Source: Megamerina dolium
Lineage: Eukaryota; Arthropoda; Insecta; Diptera; Megamerinidae
Length of the DNA: 64,000 nt
Direction: 5' to 3'
NCBI GenBank assembly: GCA_963854835.1
Contig: OY978529.1
Span: 13,132,139 to 13,196,138, forward strand
Below the pieces are notes generated by a model. It was not told where the DNA came from and searched no databases. It was given only the letters and a program-made list of their open reading frames with translations. Position numbers and translations under genes: made by a program. Of this stretch, positions 45,370-57,429 are shown piece by piece. How positions within the stretch are numbered: position 1 is the first letter of the stretch; every line of letters begins with the position of its first letter.

Positions 45370-46020
45370 GATAAGGGGGGCTAAGTCATTCAACTGGCAA
45401 TATCCCACTCCAACATAGGTCGAGATATCTTTTCTGTCAAGGTCAGTGAGTTTACGCGAGCATTTCTTACTGAGTGTGGGCCACAGCATTTTCGCCGTCC
45501 TACAGATGGGTGAATCCGTCCATCATTTGGAAGGCGTTAGATGTGAATACATTTACTTGTGGCAATGGGGATCCCGAAGTAGAGATTTTCTTTAGTTAAA
45601 GTTTCTTTTGTACCCTGTCTAGCGAGCTCGTCTGCTCTGCAGTTTCCTCGTATGGCTCTGTGTCCGGGTACCCAGCACATGAGGATATAACGTTGCTCGG
45701 AATTATCATTAAGAGTCTAGAATGATCTTCGATTTAAAAGAATCAAGGGCCTTAATGGCAGCTTGGCTCTCATTCAGAATGCAAATGTCTCGATGGGAGA
45801 CATTGTTCTGGTTGATCCAAGCGAGTGCAGTGTGAATAGCTTTGACTTTTGCCTGAAAAGATATACTGAGGTTGAAATTATCCGAATATACACCACCGCC
45901 CACCTTTTCTTCGAGCTTAGAGCCGTCTGTAAAGATGTGGTGATAAGGGTATAAAAAGTTTATATTAATATTTGTATCATATTTTGCACCAGAGCCTGAA
46001 ATAAGGAAATTTTGCAACTA
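45370..46020 (-). pseudogene. Non-LTR retrotransposon RNase H domain fragment
   Basis: Minus strand, residues in several frames: HHIFTDGSKLEEKVGGGVYS, then FQAKVKAIHTALAWI, then ESQAAIKALDSFKS, followed in shifted frames by WVPGHRAIRGNCRADELARQ and RKDISTYVGV. This is the RNase H domain found at the C-terminus of R1/LOA/I-type ORF2 proteins. The first catalytic Asp (TDGS) remains, but the expected Glu (usually FQAE) is Lys and the usual SDSQ is NESQ, so activity is lost. Its downstream end is cut where the RTE copy ends. Confidence 0.8.
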
Positions 46021-46962
46021 CACAAAAAATTTGGTATGGTAGAGTTTATATTATTGTATTATGAATGGTTATCAGCTTTAAAATCAGCGGAAGCTACAAG
46101 GTTATTCTACGAAATGTATTCATATTCCCCCGTTTAATTTACGTCACGTATAGTGATGATATAAAACAAAAATAAAGTTATGGTTTTAATGGCACATTGC
46201 TAATGGCTTAAAGTGGTAACAAGTTGTAGAAATAGCTGGCGATATAAAAACACATACGATATACAATTTGTGGTAGGTATTAGGAATCAATAAAAATTTG
46301 TAAAACGAGAACAAAAAATTTGTATATGAAGCGAGAAAAGGTTATTTGAATAATTTGGTTTTTTTTTTCGTTCTAAATATGTACAAATATTTTACTACGC
46401 TTAAAATCACTAAGTTATGACTTCTAGGTACGAATTTTTGTATATATCGATGTGTTGTACTTAAAATTATTTCTTTGCGTTAATGATAGAATAAGTCATG
46501 GCTTTGTTATAATTAGGACACAAGCGTTCAAATATTGTAATGATCTGGTAGTAATAAATAAATCTTGACTTGAACATTTGTTTCACTTAAGTATAATATT
46601 TAATTGCACAGTATGACTAAGTGTCACTCATTGTTCGACAGCACCGAATAATTTTTAACATTTTCAATTTCGTATTTGCAAATTATTTATGTATCTGAAT
46701 GCTTAAAATGTATTTCATAATTTTGAAAACACACCAAAAAGTGTGAAAACCTTGGAAGTTGTTTCTACTATTCCCAGTTCTAGTGTAAATTGGAGCATGT
46801 AGACTTTTGATCTAAATGCATTAATTCCCTATTTGTTATGAGTATAAAATATATGTTGCTGACACTTTTGTGCATAAATCTCTAAATCGGGGCCTACACT
46901 GTATCAATTTTGAGTGAAATTTCAATTTTTGTATTTTCACTCCCATAACTGCGGAATTTATA
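46021..46962. other. AT-rich spacer
   Basis: No gene recognised. Confidence 0.6.
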
Positions 46963-47471
46963 GCCTAGACAGACGGCAGCGTTAATCCGGATTACCGGCG
47001 CACTTAATCCGAATAAAATATTAACCTGACAGACGGCAGTATTGCGGATTAACTAAACGGCTGATTGCTGTTTTATTAGGTCTGCTCACTTACATTACTA
47101 TCACTATCAATTTCTGTCATCTGTCACTCTCGATATGAGAAAATTTACAAGAAGTACGTGAACTGAAAATTATCAGAAACTTGTAAATTGACATTCACAG
47201 TTCGTAATTGACAGCTGGATTTATTTGTTCGCCAACGCTTTTCATGTTGAAAATTGTTAACAATTGTTGAAAGTTTTTTGTTAGCGAACACACCTAATAT
47301 TTTTAAAATAGAATATTCACAATAGAAAATTTTCAGCAGTGTTACCATCGCAAATTGCCTTAATTATTTTGAGAATTAACTTATAAAGTTAATGCGGATT
47401 AGCTGCAGTTAATTCCCGAGTTAATTCGAATTAACTCGGTAATCCGGAATTAGGCTGCCGTCTGTCAGGGT
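46963..47471. mobile_element. TA-flanked MITE, copy 4 (509 bp)
   Basis: TA at 46961-46962 and 47472-47473. Ends GCCTAGACAGACGGCAGCGT and GGCTGCCGTCTGTCAGGGT. Same internal order as copies 1 and 3, with a short deletion near 47300. Confidence 0.9.
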
Positions 47472-47473
47472 TA

Positions 47474-48060
47474 TGCATGACATAGATCTTTCAAAAACAT
47501 CTTGATACCTTTGCAAAAGTGCGATTTGTACTCAGAATAAGAAACTTGAGATAATTTGAGGTTTTCAGTTTTTATATGGCGATAGAGTGAATTTTCGATT
47601 TTTATTTTGGCCCAAGAATTTATATTTCTCATATATTTTAGCCCATAACCCTTAAACGACTTAATTGATTGGAAAACCTGGTAAAGGCGTTTATTCTAAA
47701 TTTAATTACCCTTAAATTTATACTTTTAAACTGGAGACATTGTTTAAAATGTGACCCAAAAAATGCATATTTAGGGTATTGATAAGGTGTCATAACACGT
47801 CATATTGTCATAAGTTTATACAATAGAGTAAAAAGCTTTATTGTCGGTCTCTATACAAAAGCGACTTAACACAATACAACTTTGTAATCTATGTTTTTTG
47901 GTGTTGTAGCTTATCAGCTGTTTCTTTTTACTTCTTCTTCTTCTTCGTCACTTGAATATGAACATGTACATAAAAAAGCATCTCATATTAAAAAATTATA
48001 AACATTTATTTGATACAATCATGAGTAAATCCAATGCTTGCTTTTTGCACAAAGCAGTTA
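47474..48060. other. AT-rich spacer
   Basis: No gene recognised; a short (TTC)n run near 47932. Confidence 0.6.
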
Positions 48061-48655
48061 CGACGTAGGTTGCCTTTTATATTTTTTAAAAAACTGATCT
48101 AGGACGTTTCGTCAAATCTGACATTTCGATTGGAAAGTTTGACATTGTTTAGCTTAAACGTACTCAGAACGTTTTGATGTACAAGCGCTATTTGTGTTGT
48201 TTACAATGACTTGAAAAATTCATCTCCGTCAAAAAATGGATTTAATTCGTGAACATTTTCGAGCTATGATTTTTTACGTTTTTCTAAGTGAATTATCTCA
48301 ACAACAGCGCTTCGATCATCTTCATGAGGTATTTGGCGATGAAGCACCAACCCTCCAGACAATTTATAACTGGTTTAACGAATTCAAGCGTGATCGACGT
48401 TCACTCCAGGACGAATTTCGTGAAGTTCGTCCAAAGTCGATCATTGTGCCAGAAACCATCGATGCTGTGCGTAAACTGATAATGACTGATTGTCATGTGA
48501 CATACCGTGAGATAGAGGCATCATTCGATATTGCATGAACACTTAGCTGTCAGAAAGATTTGTTCTCGTCGGATCCTACATATTTGAACAATCGCTCGAA
48601 AAAAAGGCTAGAGTCGATTGGTACAAAGAAATGATGAAAAAATTCGATCGCGGTG
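48061..48655 (+). pseudogene. mariner transposase, N-terminal half, truncated
   Basis: From ATG at 48236 an open 100-residue frame carries the mariner N-terminal HTH (FDHLHEVFGDEAPTLQTIYN) and a linker to the second HTH (VRKLIMTDCHVTYREIEASF). A frameshift follows, then HLAVRKICSR and KKARVDWYKEMMKKFDRGAY before an abrupt junction with mini-me-like sequence near 48655. The catalytic domain is missing. The 5' region (48061-48235) matches the end of the deleted mariner at 14017-14465. Confidence 0.85.
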
Positions 48656-48933
48656 CTTATAGTAGTCCCCATACAAAATGACTGAATTTCTTTTTAATTC
48701 AAAACGTTGTAACTTCGGCAATCTTTCTAGAATATCCGTAATTGATACTTAGATTAATATGGTAGTCGGAAATAATCTGGCAAAAAATCAGTGTGCCACG
48801 TCCACTTCTTATTGAGGCTCCCATACAAAGTGACGGAAATTTAAAAAAAGGTAAAACCGCCCTAATTTACTATTCTACTATTCAGAATAGAACAACCAGA
48901 TTTAAGGTATAGGTTAGTATTGTAAGAGTAACT
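48656..48933 (+). mobile_element. mini-me-like element fragment, left part
   Basis: CTTATAGTAGTCCCCATACAAAATGACTG, AACTTCGGCAATCTT and GAAATAATCTGGCAAAAAATCAGTGTGCC (48656-48810) follow the tandem-unit order of copies A and B (compare 30055-30200). Interrupted at 48934 by an RTE insert. Confidence 0.8.
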
Positions 48934-49935
48934 TACTTATTACTTATGTGGCCATAACAACCGAATATCGATATAGGCCGAATATAATATGCTTCGCCAG
49001 CCATCTCTGTTCTTCGCTAGCTGGCGCCAGTTGAAAATTCCAAGCGCCGTCAGGTTCTCCAGTACTTGTTTTTTCCACCGGAGTTTAGGTCTTCTTCTGC
49101 GTCGTCCTCCAGCGGGTTCCGAATATAACACCTTCTTAGCTGGAGCGTGTTCTTCCATTCGCTCGACATGACCTAGCCAGCGCAGCCGCTGGATTTTTGA
49201 GCATTCGCTCATCCGAGGTGGAAATTGTCCAGGCTTCAGCGCCATATGTTAGGACAGGCATGATGAGAGACTTGTAGAGCTTAGTTTTCGTTCTTCGAGA
49301 GAGGGCTCGACTTCTCAATTGCTTACTCAGCCCAAAGTAACACCTGTTAGCAAGAGTTATCCTACGCATGATCTCCAGGCTGACGTCATTACTGCTGTTA
49401 ATGCTGACAAAGTCCCTTAATACTTCAAAAGCGTAGTTGTCAAAAGTGACGCGCTGTCCAAGACGCCGGGACTCTTTGTTTGTTGGCACTAGATACTACG
49501 ACTAGTCCTCGTTTACCGTAAGATCTATTTGACGCGACACTCTTTCCAACTCTGAGAATGCTGCACTGACTGGTCGCGTGTTCATGCCGATTATGTTGAA
49601 GATAGTGCCATTTTGTCGTGGGTCAGCAACTCGTATTATTATTTTCTTCATAATAAGTTTGAAGAAGTCGCACGATAACGAATCACCTTGTCTGAAACCG
49701 CGTTCGGTATTAAACGGTGCGGATAGGTCCTTCCCAATTTTCCAAGTCGAATGAGCTTTGCAGGAATACCGAACTCAGACATTGTTGCGTAGAGGTAAAC
49801 CCTTACCGTGTGTGGTGTCGATCTGTTTTTCTTGGGTCTTCTCCAGGATTTGGCGCAGTGTGAAAATTTGGTCGATGGTAGATTTATCAGGTTGTTGAGT
49901 ATGGGCTTCAATCTTTCACACAATACGCTCACACA
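48934..49935 (-). pseudogene. RTE-type retrotransposon remnant nested in a mini-me-like element
   Basis: Minus orientation; the 3' repeat TTACTTATTACTTATGTGG lies at 48931-48949. The minus-strand C-terminal RT domain (49245-48940; AGGRRRRRPKLRWKKQVLEN) is joined by a deletion to LANRCYFGLSKQLRSRALSR (49489-49200). Further upstream are LYATMSEFGIPAKLIRL and SDKVIRYRATSSNLL-type frames (49932-49648), corresponding to the RT palm region next to the RQGDSLSC motif. Multiple deletions, no complete RT core. Confidence 0.83.
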
Positions 49936-50064
49936 ATACCACCTTTAAATTATTCCCTTTAAAATCCCCCATAAATTACTTAATACTTCGTCAAAGTCAA
50001 CCATATTTTAGGTGTACACAGGTTCAAAAAACTGGTAAGCCACGCATACTTCTTAATGTACATC
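49936..50064 (+). mobile_element. mini-me-like element fragment, right part
   Basis: CCACCTTTAAATTATTCCCTTT, TACTTCGTCAAAGTCAACCATATTT and AAGCCACGCATACTTCTTA resume the 3' part of copy B (30408-30490), confirming that the RTE interrupted one element. Confidence 0.7.
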
Positions 50065-52009
50065 ACATTGTTTGATGTTTTCGTCATCATACTGAAGCTT
50101 TATTATTATGCTACATGTAAAACCGATTACTTATTTATATTCCCATATGACAGGCATATTTATTATACGTATTACATACTAAATGATAATTTTCATTGTT
50201 CTTACTTAAATTTTTTATTAATACCTCTTTACCATTACCTCCTATTATTCTATTTACTATTTGTTTGATTTCATTTATTAATACTTTGTTTTTTTCTTAT
50301 AAATTATGATAATTGCGATTGTATTGAGATAATATTAAAAAATAAGTAAGTAAATAAAAATCAATTCTACAATAGTGATGAATTATTTCAAGAATGTTAA
50401 TGATACTGATTAATTAATTTGCATGATAAAAAGACAACAACTTGAAAGATAATCTCTTAAGTTGTAGTTTAGCAGCAGTAGTTGCGTGTATAAGATTTAA
50501 AAATGTAATATGAGTCATAGAAATATTTGTTGCAGATATTTGCGTAATTGTTATAAAATTTTTAATAACTTCAACATTTTTAATCCGTTCTTCATTATCA
50601 GGCAAAATTTTTCATAGATCTTAGCTACTTATGACTAATTAGCCCATCAACGCCTCCTCAACATATTGTCGAACATTGGCATTAAAATGGTTTAATCTGT
50701 TAAGGACGAAAACCATACCACCTACCACACAAAAATATGCTGTTAGATGTGTGTTTTCTACCTTTCGTAAATCTATATTTCTTTGATTATTCTTCATAGA
50801 GCTAAGAATCAGTCCAATGTACCTATTTTCCGTTTAGAAGGTTATTATTAGTAATGTAGAAATAGGAGTGTGCGATGGCTACCCAACAGGTGCGTAAATG
50901 AGTGCGCGTGTACATGTTAACAAAACTGTTTTTTTTTGTTGTTGTTACAACCTTTTGTTAAATATTAGGTTCTAAAAGTGTTTTTGTTTTCTCTTATCTT
51001 GTATTAAAAGAGATAAGATATATTAACTGATGTTATTCTGTATTTATTGACTTACAATTTACGTCACCATACAATCTTCTTCTTAACCAGTAAAGTTATA
51101 CAGGCATTTGACAATGTTAAATCACTTTTCATAGTTAGACAACACATCATATTAGGGAATTATACTGCTTCCTCGTTCTACAATATCGGTGCTTACAGCG
51201 AGCTCTCTATTTCGTTATTTGTTATTTTTCAAAATTTTATGTTCATTTTGTTTTTCTAAAATTACCAAATTACCGATTTAACGAATTTAACGAGATGGGA
51301 AGGTAGATAATTAGGTATTGCGTTACTTGTTAACACAATAGCTGAAAGATATCTGAGGCAATTCATAAAGCAAATATTTGTAGGATAATGCTTTTCAGCT
51401 CATTTATTAAATTTTATTTATTTCAATACTCGCTATTAGCTTAATTTGTTCCATAGCATTTGTGATGAAAATATCAATCATAATTGATTTCATACGGTTT
51501 TGTGGAATTTGTCAGTTTCTGCCTATTAAAGCAGATCACTTATTAGAATAATCATAAAAAATCAGCTGTTACAAAACGTCGTTTATAAAGCCAACAAAAT
51601 TAAGCAGAAAAACATTTTAAGGAACTACCAACTAACAAAGTAACAACCCATTAAATAGTTCAGATATTGGTTGCAGGAAATATAATATCATTGAAGTTGA
51701 CGAGCTTATGAAATGTTGGATATGCAGTGAATAATTTTGGTAGTACTTAAAAGCGATGGTAATGAAATAAATCAACAGTAATGATATACGTCGTATATAC
51801 TTATACGTACGTAGTATAGTGTAACATAGGCTGGCCATGTTTATTTATGAAATCAATTTCAAAACATATATGCCCTTTAATCACCTAAACGCTGGTTTAA
51901 GGTAATTTATGCATTAAAAAATGCTAGTGTTACAAATGTGACTTGATAAATGCTCAAAAACTGTAAGAAGGAATGGTCGAAACACTGGATCTAGCCGCAA
52001 TCTTATAGC
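50065..52009. other. 1.9-kb AT-rich stretch without recognisable gene
   Basis: No gene or TE ends recognised. Confidence 0.6.
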
Positions 52010-52265
52010 CTATTTCCACCGAGCGCTTAACTGCAATTAAGAGCTCTATTAAATATGAAAAATTTGAAGTGTTTCCACCGAAAAAGAGTTAACTCTTTCA
52101 GCTGTTTTTTGTTTTGGCATTTGCATTTCACATTAGCTCCATTTATTTATCGAAATTGTTGAAAATTATTACTTAAAATCAATGAATTGCATAGAACGTG
52201 CTCAGTTTATATTGTTGATCTTTTATCCGAGCGCTTAATTGCAGTTAAGCAGCTTACAGTATTAT
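52010..52265. repeat. Palindrome-rich sequence, possible decayed MITE
   Basis: TATAGCCTATTTCCACCGAG starts it. CCGAGCGCTTAACTGCAATTAAG (52038-52060) recurs near the right end as CCGAGCGCTTAATTGCAGTTAAG (52228-52250). TTTCCACCGA is repeated near 52072, followed by the palindrome AAAGAGTTAACTCTTT. The layout resembles the TA MITEs (a TA|GCCT start and a repeated subterminal motif). Confidence 0.4.
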
Positions 52266-52483
52266 GATCTGTAAAATAAGATTACAGTATTGTAGTTGAA
52301 AAATTGATCAACGTTCTAGTAAATTTAATCGGTTAGGGGCAAGCCGTCTGAGTTGGTCGGTACAAACCAGAGGGCTGTATCACGTCAAATTTTCGAGAAA
52401 TCGATTTTTACAATTTCAATTTTTTTGTACCAAAAAAAAAAAAAAATTTCGAAATCGAAATCGTAGAAAATAGTTGGTTTTTC

Positions 52484-53110
52484 TTGTGCCCACAAAACAG
52501 CATTTGCGGGAAGTTTTGATTTACTTCTTTAATTTGGAGAAAAGTGCAGCTGAATTTTTTCGCTTGGGATTGTCGTAGTGGATCCACTTTTCATCACCAG
52601 TAAAGATGCGATGCAAAAAACCTTTCCTTTGTTGCCTTTGGAGCAGCTGTTCGCAAGTGAAAAATCGCCTTTCGACGTCTCTCGGCTTTAACTCGTACGG
52701 TACCCAATTTCCTTGCTTTTGAATCATTCCCAATAGTTTCAATCAATGGGAAATGGCTTGGCGTGTAACTTCGAACAATTTGGCAAGTTCTTCTTGCGTT
52801 TGACACGAGTCCTCATCGAGTAATGCCTCCAATTCAGCATCTTCAAACTTCTTCGGCTGTCCTGGACGTTCTTTGTCTTCCACATCAAAATCACCACTTC
52901 TGAAACGCACAAACCACCTTTCGCATGTTGAAACTGAAAGAGCACACTCCGGATAAGCTTCGGAGAGTAATCGATGCGATTCAGCTGCACTTTTCTCCAA
53001 ATTAAAGAAGTAAATCAAAACTTCCCGCAAATGCTGTTTTGTGGGCACAAAACTTGACATATTGAGAGCCAAAAAAAACTATGTTGTTTACACTCCGTGC
53101 AAATGACACA
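52484..53110 (-). pseudogene. mariner transposase with an inverted duplicate of its 5' coding end
   Basis: On the minus strand from 53060: MSSFVPTKQHLREVLIYFFN, the mariner N-terminal HTH, to RPGQPKKFEDAELEALLDED (53060-52743); shifted frames then give FFTCEQLLQRQQRKGFLHRI and TGDEKWIHYDNPKRK (first catalytic Asp, near 52600). There the catalytic domain stops and the sequence turns into a perfect 72-bp inverted copy (52484-52555) of 52979-53050, encoding the first 24 or so residues on the plus strand. The rest of the catalytic domain is missing. Confidence 0.85.
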
Positions 53111-53340
53111 TACTGAAAATGAAAGCTATGGAATGAGGTTATGACATGAATATAGTTTCAGTATTGTCTGATGCTTATATCCCGAACTACGCCATCTGTT
53201 GTAAATCCCGCATTTTTAATTTGCGCTCCCAATATTATTTATGATTATTAGAGGATTTTATAGAAAATTTTTTAATAATCATCATAAAGTAAATCAAGGT
53301 TAATTTTTAATCGGAAATCGTTAGAAGTTTCTTATTTTGT

Positions 53341-53915
53341 ATGGACTGTGAGATACCATAAGGTTCGTGTCCTTAGGTCAGATATTTGTAGCCACTTGAA
53401 GGAATCTCCGGTGATATAGAAAATTATATTTATTCCTGATCACCGTCGCCTAAATAGTTTATTTATCGTCCATCCTTTCATCTGTCTGTCGCCTGGCTGG
53501 TTCACACGATAATTTGAGCAAATATTGAGCTGTTTTGACGAAATTTAGCATAAGTAACCTATGATCCAAGGGTACGGAGGAGACTGATACTGGGCATGAT
53601 CGGTCAGCTGCCACGCTCACACCAAGCATTCAAAGTGACTAACCTCGGAATTACAAAAAATTTTAACTTGCAATAACTATCATCTGGGACAACGATATTT
53701 GGCCAGTAATTTTCGGGCATGGCACACCTACTTTTTATAGTAGCTCCCATACAAAGTACCTGAACTTCATTTACGCCATATTGCTGGTGTAGATTCGCAT
53801 TATAGGCAAAAATAATTCCTAATAAAATGGATGGATATGTGAGAAAACTGTATATAAAGTTATCTTCCAGTGGAGGGTATAATTCGGTCGGCCCCGGCTG
53901 TAAGGTTACTTTTAT
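53341..53915 (+). mobile_element. mini-me-like element, copy C, degraded and lacking most tandem units
   Basis: GGTCAGATATTTGTAGCCAC, TTGAAGGAATCTCCGGTGAT, ATCATCCTTTCATCTGTCTGTC-type (GTCY) remnant, CGATAATTTGAGCAAATATT and ATGATCCAAGGGTACGGAGG follow the left half of copies A and B. It ends with GTGGAGGGTATAATTCGGTC and GGCCCCGGC at 53870-53900. Confidence 0.8.
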
Positions 53916-54237
53916 GTAAATTTTTTATATCCTTCTTAGCTAGCCGTGCTTAAATTAGGTGAAATATTGTTCCTTTTTGTGGCTTTTGTTTTCGAATGTG
54001 TACATGCGTGTGTGTGTGTGTGTGTAATTTTAAATAGAAAATAAGAGTTGATTCGATTTTCGTGACCATTATGATTAACAGTTTGCTATTAATAAAAAAA
54101 AAAAACCCACAAAAGCAGAGCAGACAATAATTACATTTTCATAAAAAAGCAAGAATTATTATAGAATTTGTTTGAAAGTTCTTGTTCGTTGTACATGCAC
54201 TCGTTTTTTTAATATTATTTTACTTAATTTTATTGTA

Positions 54238-55511
54238 AAGGGTTATCCATTTTGCGGTTTCAAAAGTAAATGTAAATAAAACACATATAAAATATTTTTT
54301 ATCATGATATTTCTTTTTTATTATAAAGTTTGAACGTTGACATTATGTGTGAAATACTACATGATTTAAATGACCACCACGCGAATTGTTGCAAGCATCG
54401 ATTCTTTTGAGGTAATTTTCGACCACTTTTTGACACATATTGGGCGGTATCTCAGCCATAACGTGACGAATGTTGGTTTTTAGGTGCTCAAGAGTTAAAG
54501 GTTTATCTGCATAAACACGGTCTTTGGCGTAGCCCCACAAAAAAAAGTCAAGCGGTGTCAAATCGCATGATCTTGTTGGCCACTTGATATCGCCACGACG
54601 AGAAATTACGCGGCCAGAAAATTTCTCTTGCAATAAAGCCATATTCGCTCGAGTTGTGTGGCATGTGGCACCGTCTTGTTGAAACCACATATTCTCTCAG
54701 TCGTATTCTTCAATAGCAGGCAAAAAAAAGTCGATTATCATATGACCATAACGCTCCGAATTGACGGTGACAGTCCTTCCATCGTCGTTTTCGAAGAAGT
54801 AAGGTCCAATCACATCTCCGGACCAAAGAGCGCACCAAGCAGTGACTTTTTGTGGATGTAGTGGCCTCTCTTCAATTACTTGAGGATCTCAGAACCCCAA
54901 ATACGACAATTTTGTTTGTTAACATACCCACCGAGTGAGAAATGTGCTTCGTCGCTGAAGAAAATTTTGTTCGAAAAATCGCCGGTCACCGCCTGTACGT
55001 TGTGAATGGTCATCTGGCTTCAGTTGTTGTGTGAGCTGGATTTTATATGGATGTAGGTGTAGATCCAAATGCAAAATACGCCATAATGTGCCGTAAGACA
55101 GTCCTAATTCCTGAGAACGACGAGGAATCGACACATCGGGTCTTCGGCAACACTTTCACTTACAGCAGCGATATTTTCGGTGGTACGAGCGAAACGATGT
55201 TGCACAGGCCTTTCCATATCTGTAACCGATCCAGTCTCTTCATATTTCTTCACAATTTTGCCAATTCCTTGCGTAGTTGGACGATTATGTAAACCATAAT
55301 CTCCTCTTAAAGCACGATATGTGGCTGTGGCAGAATCACCATTTTTGTAGTAGGTTTTTACAATTTTAATGCGTTGTGCGATAGTTAAGCGATCCATTTT
55401 CGCAAATGTCAGACTTTGAACTGAAAAAGAAAGAAATTGTTTTAACAACTCAGTTTGACAGATGTCGAATTCTAGCCCTATACTTTTGAAACCGCGAAAT
55501 GGATAACCCTT
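54238..55511 (-). mobile_element. DD41D (rosa-type) mariner, 1274 bp, complete ends
   Basis: Inverted ends of 31 bp with one mismatch: AAGGGTTATCCATTTTGCGG at 54238 and its complement at 55481-55511. TA duplications at 54236-54237 and 55512-55513. Almost the whole interior is the transposase pseudogene. Confidence 0.93.
54343..55397 (-). pseudogene. DD41D mariner transposase, frameshifted
   Basis: Nearly full length (about 350 residues) but in at least three frames. N-terminal part MDRLTIAQRIKIVKTYYKNG (55397-55104) is the HTH; 55134-54919 gives SIPRRSQELGLSYGTLWRIL and a linker; a further frame has FSDEAHFSLGG (first Asp, near 54950). The C-terminal frame, open from 54690 to 54343, has WFQQDGATCHTT (second Asp) and SCDLTPLDFFLWGY (third Asp). 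Exactly 41 residues lie between the second and third Asp, which defines the DD41D type, and it ends RGGHLNHVVF. Frameshifts fall near 55120, 54940 and 54700. Confidence 0.92.
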
Positions 55512-55513
55512 TA

Positions 55514-56879
55514 GTATGAGTATTGACGAAATTTGTCGAATTCAAAGACATGCGAACAAGTTATACATCAAAACATATGATGACGTTAAAAAAAATTAAA
55601 TAACCTTCACTGGGCTGATAGAAGGAAGAATATATGATTAAGTATTTACTTCCGACCATATGCTTTACGAATGTCGATTTCATTACTTATAGTAAATATT
55701 TTATTAGAAGCTAGTTAAGCTGGTATATTTTTTTATCGTATTTATATTGTTATCATTGCATCTTTTTGTTTTACATTTTTCTCTTATAAATAAATGATAT
55801 TATTTCCATTAACCAAAAAAATGAAATTGGTCTACCACATTGTTTATAGACATAGTGACGTTAAATGTGTACATATCTACTTTTATATAGCAATGGGCAA
55901 TTCGTTAAGATACCTTTCGATTTGTTGAAGAATACGATTTTATATACAATTCTTAAATATTGGTACACAGAAAAATCGACGCCAAATAAAAAATTTGATA
56001 TATTAAAGTACAATTGCATATTATTTTTCAATTTTATACAATTTTTGTTAATTCATTCATCAATTTTCGTTAGTCTTCAATTTTTGTTAGTTTACTCGTA
56101 TTCCTCGGATTATCATTTGGACAATTTTCATGTCAATTTTTTGGTGTAATTTTCTTAAGAACCTTGTATACCTTTTGAAACAAAAGGAACTTTCGCAATC
56201 TGCAGTTGTAAAATTTTATTGGATCGGAATGAACACGACAATCTCTAAAATTGAAAACCCCCCTCTCTTTAGATGAATTTTCATGACGACGCCAACATGT
56301 ACATTTATGTGTATAAGTACAGATGGTGAACACATCACTCATTCAATCAATCAACCAAAAAAACAATGGCACTCTTTCATTTGTAAAACATTTCTCAATT
56401 TCATCTTGATCTTCCTGATCATTCTAGCCACCTAATATTATAAAAATTTTTCATCACTTCTGCATTTATTCTATACTCTTGTTTGACGGGTTATTTGATT
56501 CTATTCAATGGTGTAACAATAGACTTGTATGACCATAAAAACTAAGTTATAAGTATATAGACAAACACCATGTCTTGTCCAAAGGCAAAATCAAGACGAT
56601 CATATAGAACTAAGATGAACGCGTGCTATGCAGCAGAAACGATACAAAATTAAAATGATATAGCGACAAAAAACAGAAACAAATACTCTAGTGGAGTTGA
56701 TGCTTACGGAGCTCCACTTGATGCTGCCGCTATTGTGGTTGTAAAGTAAGAAAATACTTATTTACTTGCTGAATAACATTGCACCCCATAGAAAGTGTCC
56801 AGCGAATGTATATTACATGTGATTAATCAATGAAGCTAACAGCAAAAAATTTTTATGCTGTTTAAGATGATCACATATA
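55514..56879. other. 1.4-kb AT-rich stretch without recognisable gene
   Basis: No gene or TE ends recognised. Confidence 0.6.
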
Positions 56880-57150
56880 GCGAGAGTACACCTATACTTG
56901 ACAGAAGCATAAAAAAAATTTGTTATCGAAAGGATTTTTCTATCGAATGGTATCCACCTGTCGGAAAGCAATTGGCAATTCTTCCGGCAGAAACAATTTG
57001 CCATGGAAAAGCTTCTACAAGAACTCTGTGATAAAGCTCAGGAGAAGTGATGTCGCAAGAGTAAAGCTAAAATAAGTAGGTCCCTTCTAATACTGTCAAA
57101 AATTTAACACGTACAACAGTAATGAAAGAGAAGCTCGACCATAAGTACTT
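56880..57150 (+). mobile_element. tRNA-derived SINE, subfamily A-like, head decayed
   Basis: Plus orientation: AAGCATAAAAAAAATTTGTTATCGAAAGG, GGTATCCACCTGTCGG, AGAAGTGATGTCGCAAGAGT, AATAAGTAGGTCCCTTCTAATA and GAGAAGCTCGACC match the complement of 17054-17401 in order. The tRNA-like promoter is not recognisable. Confidence 0.8.
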
Positions 57151-57429
57151 ATAAGTACCATAAATTTATTTTATTTTTTTTTTACTTGATAGAAGTGTAG
57201 TAGCACACACGGAGGGAGGTCCATTTACAACAAAATTAGATAATCTAATTTTAGATAATTTATCAAGGAAACGGATTATTTCTAAATTAATTTTTTTCCT
57301 GCCGATAGTGCCCAAATTTACTAGTGAAGAAGCTTGATTAAGTAAGTGTTGATATCCTGAACTTGGCTAACTTTGTAACGTCATTCGAGAACACCATAAA
57401 TCATAAAAGAGTCGCAATTGAATGTAATA
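57151..57429. other. AT-rich spacer
   Basis: No gene recognised. Confidence 0.5.
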
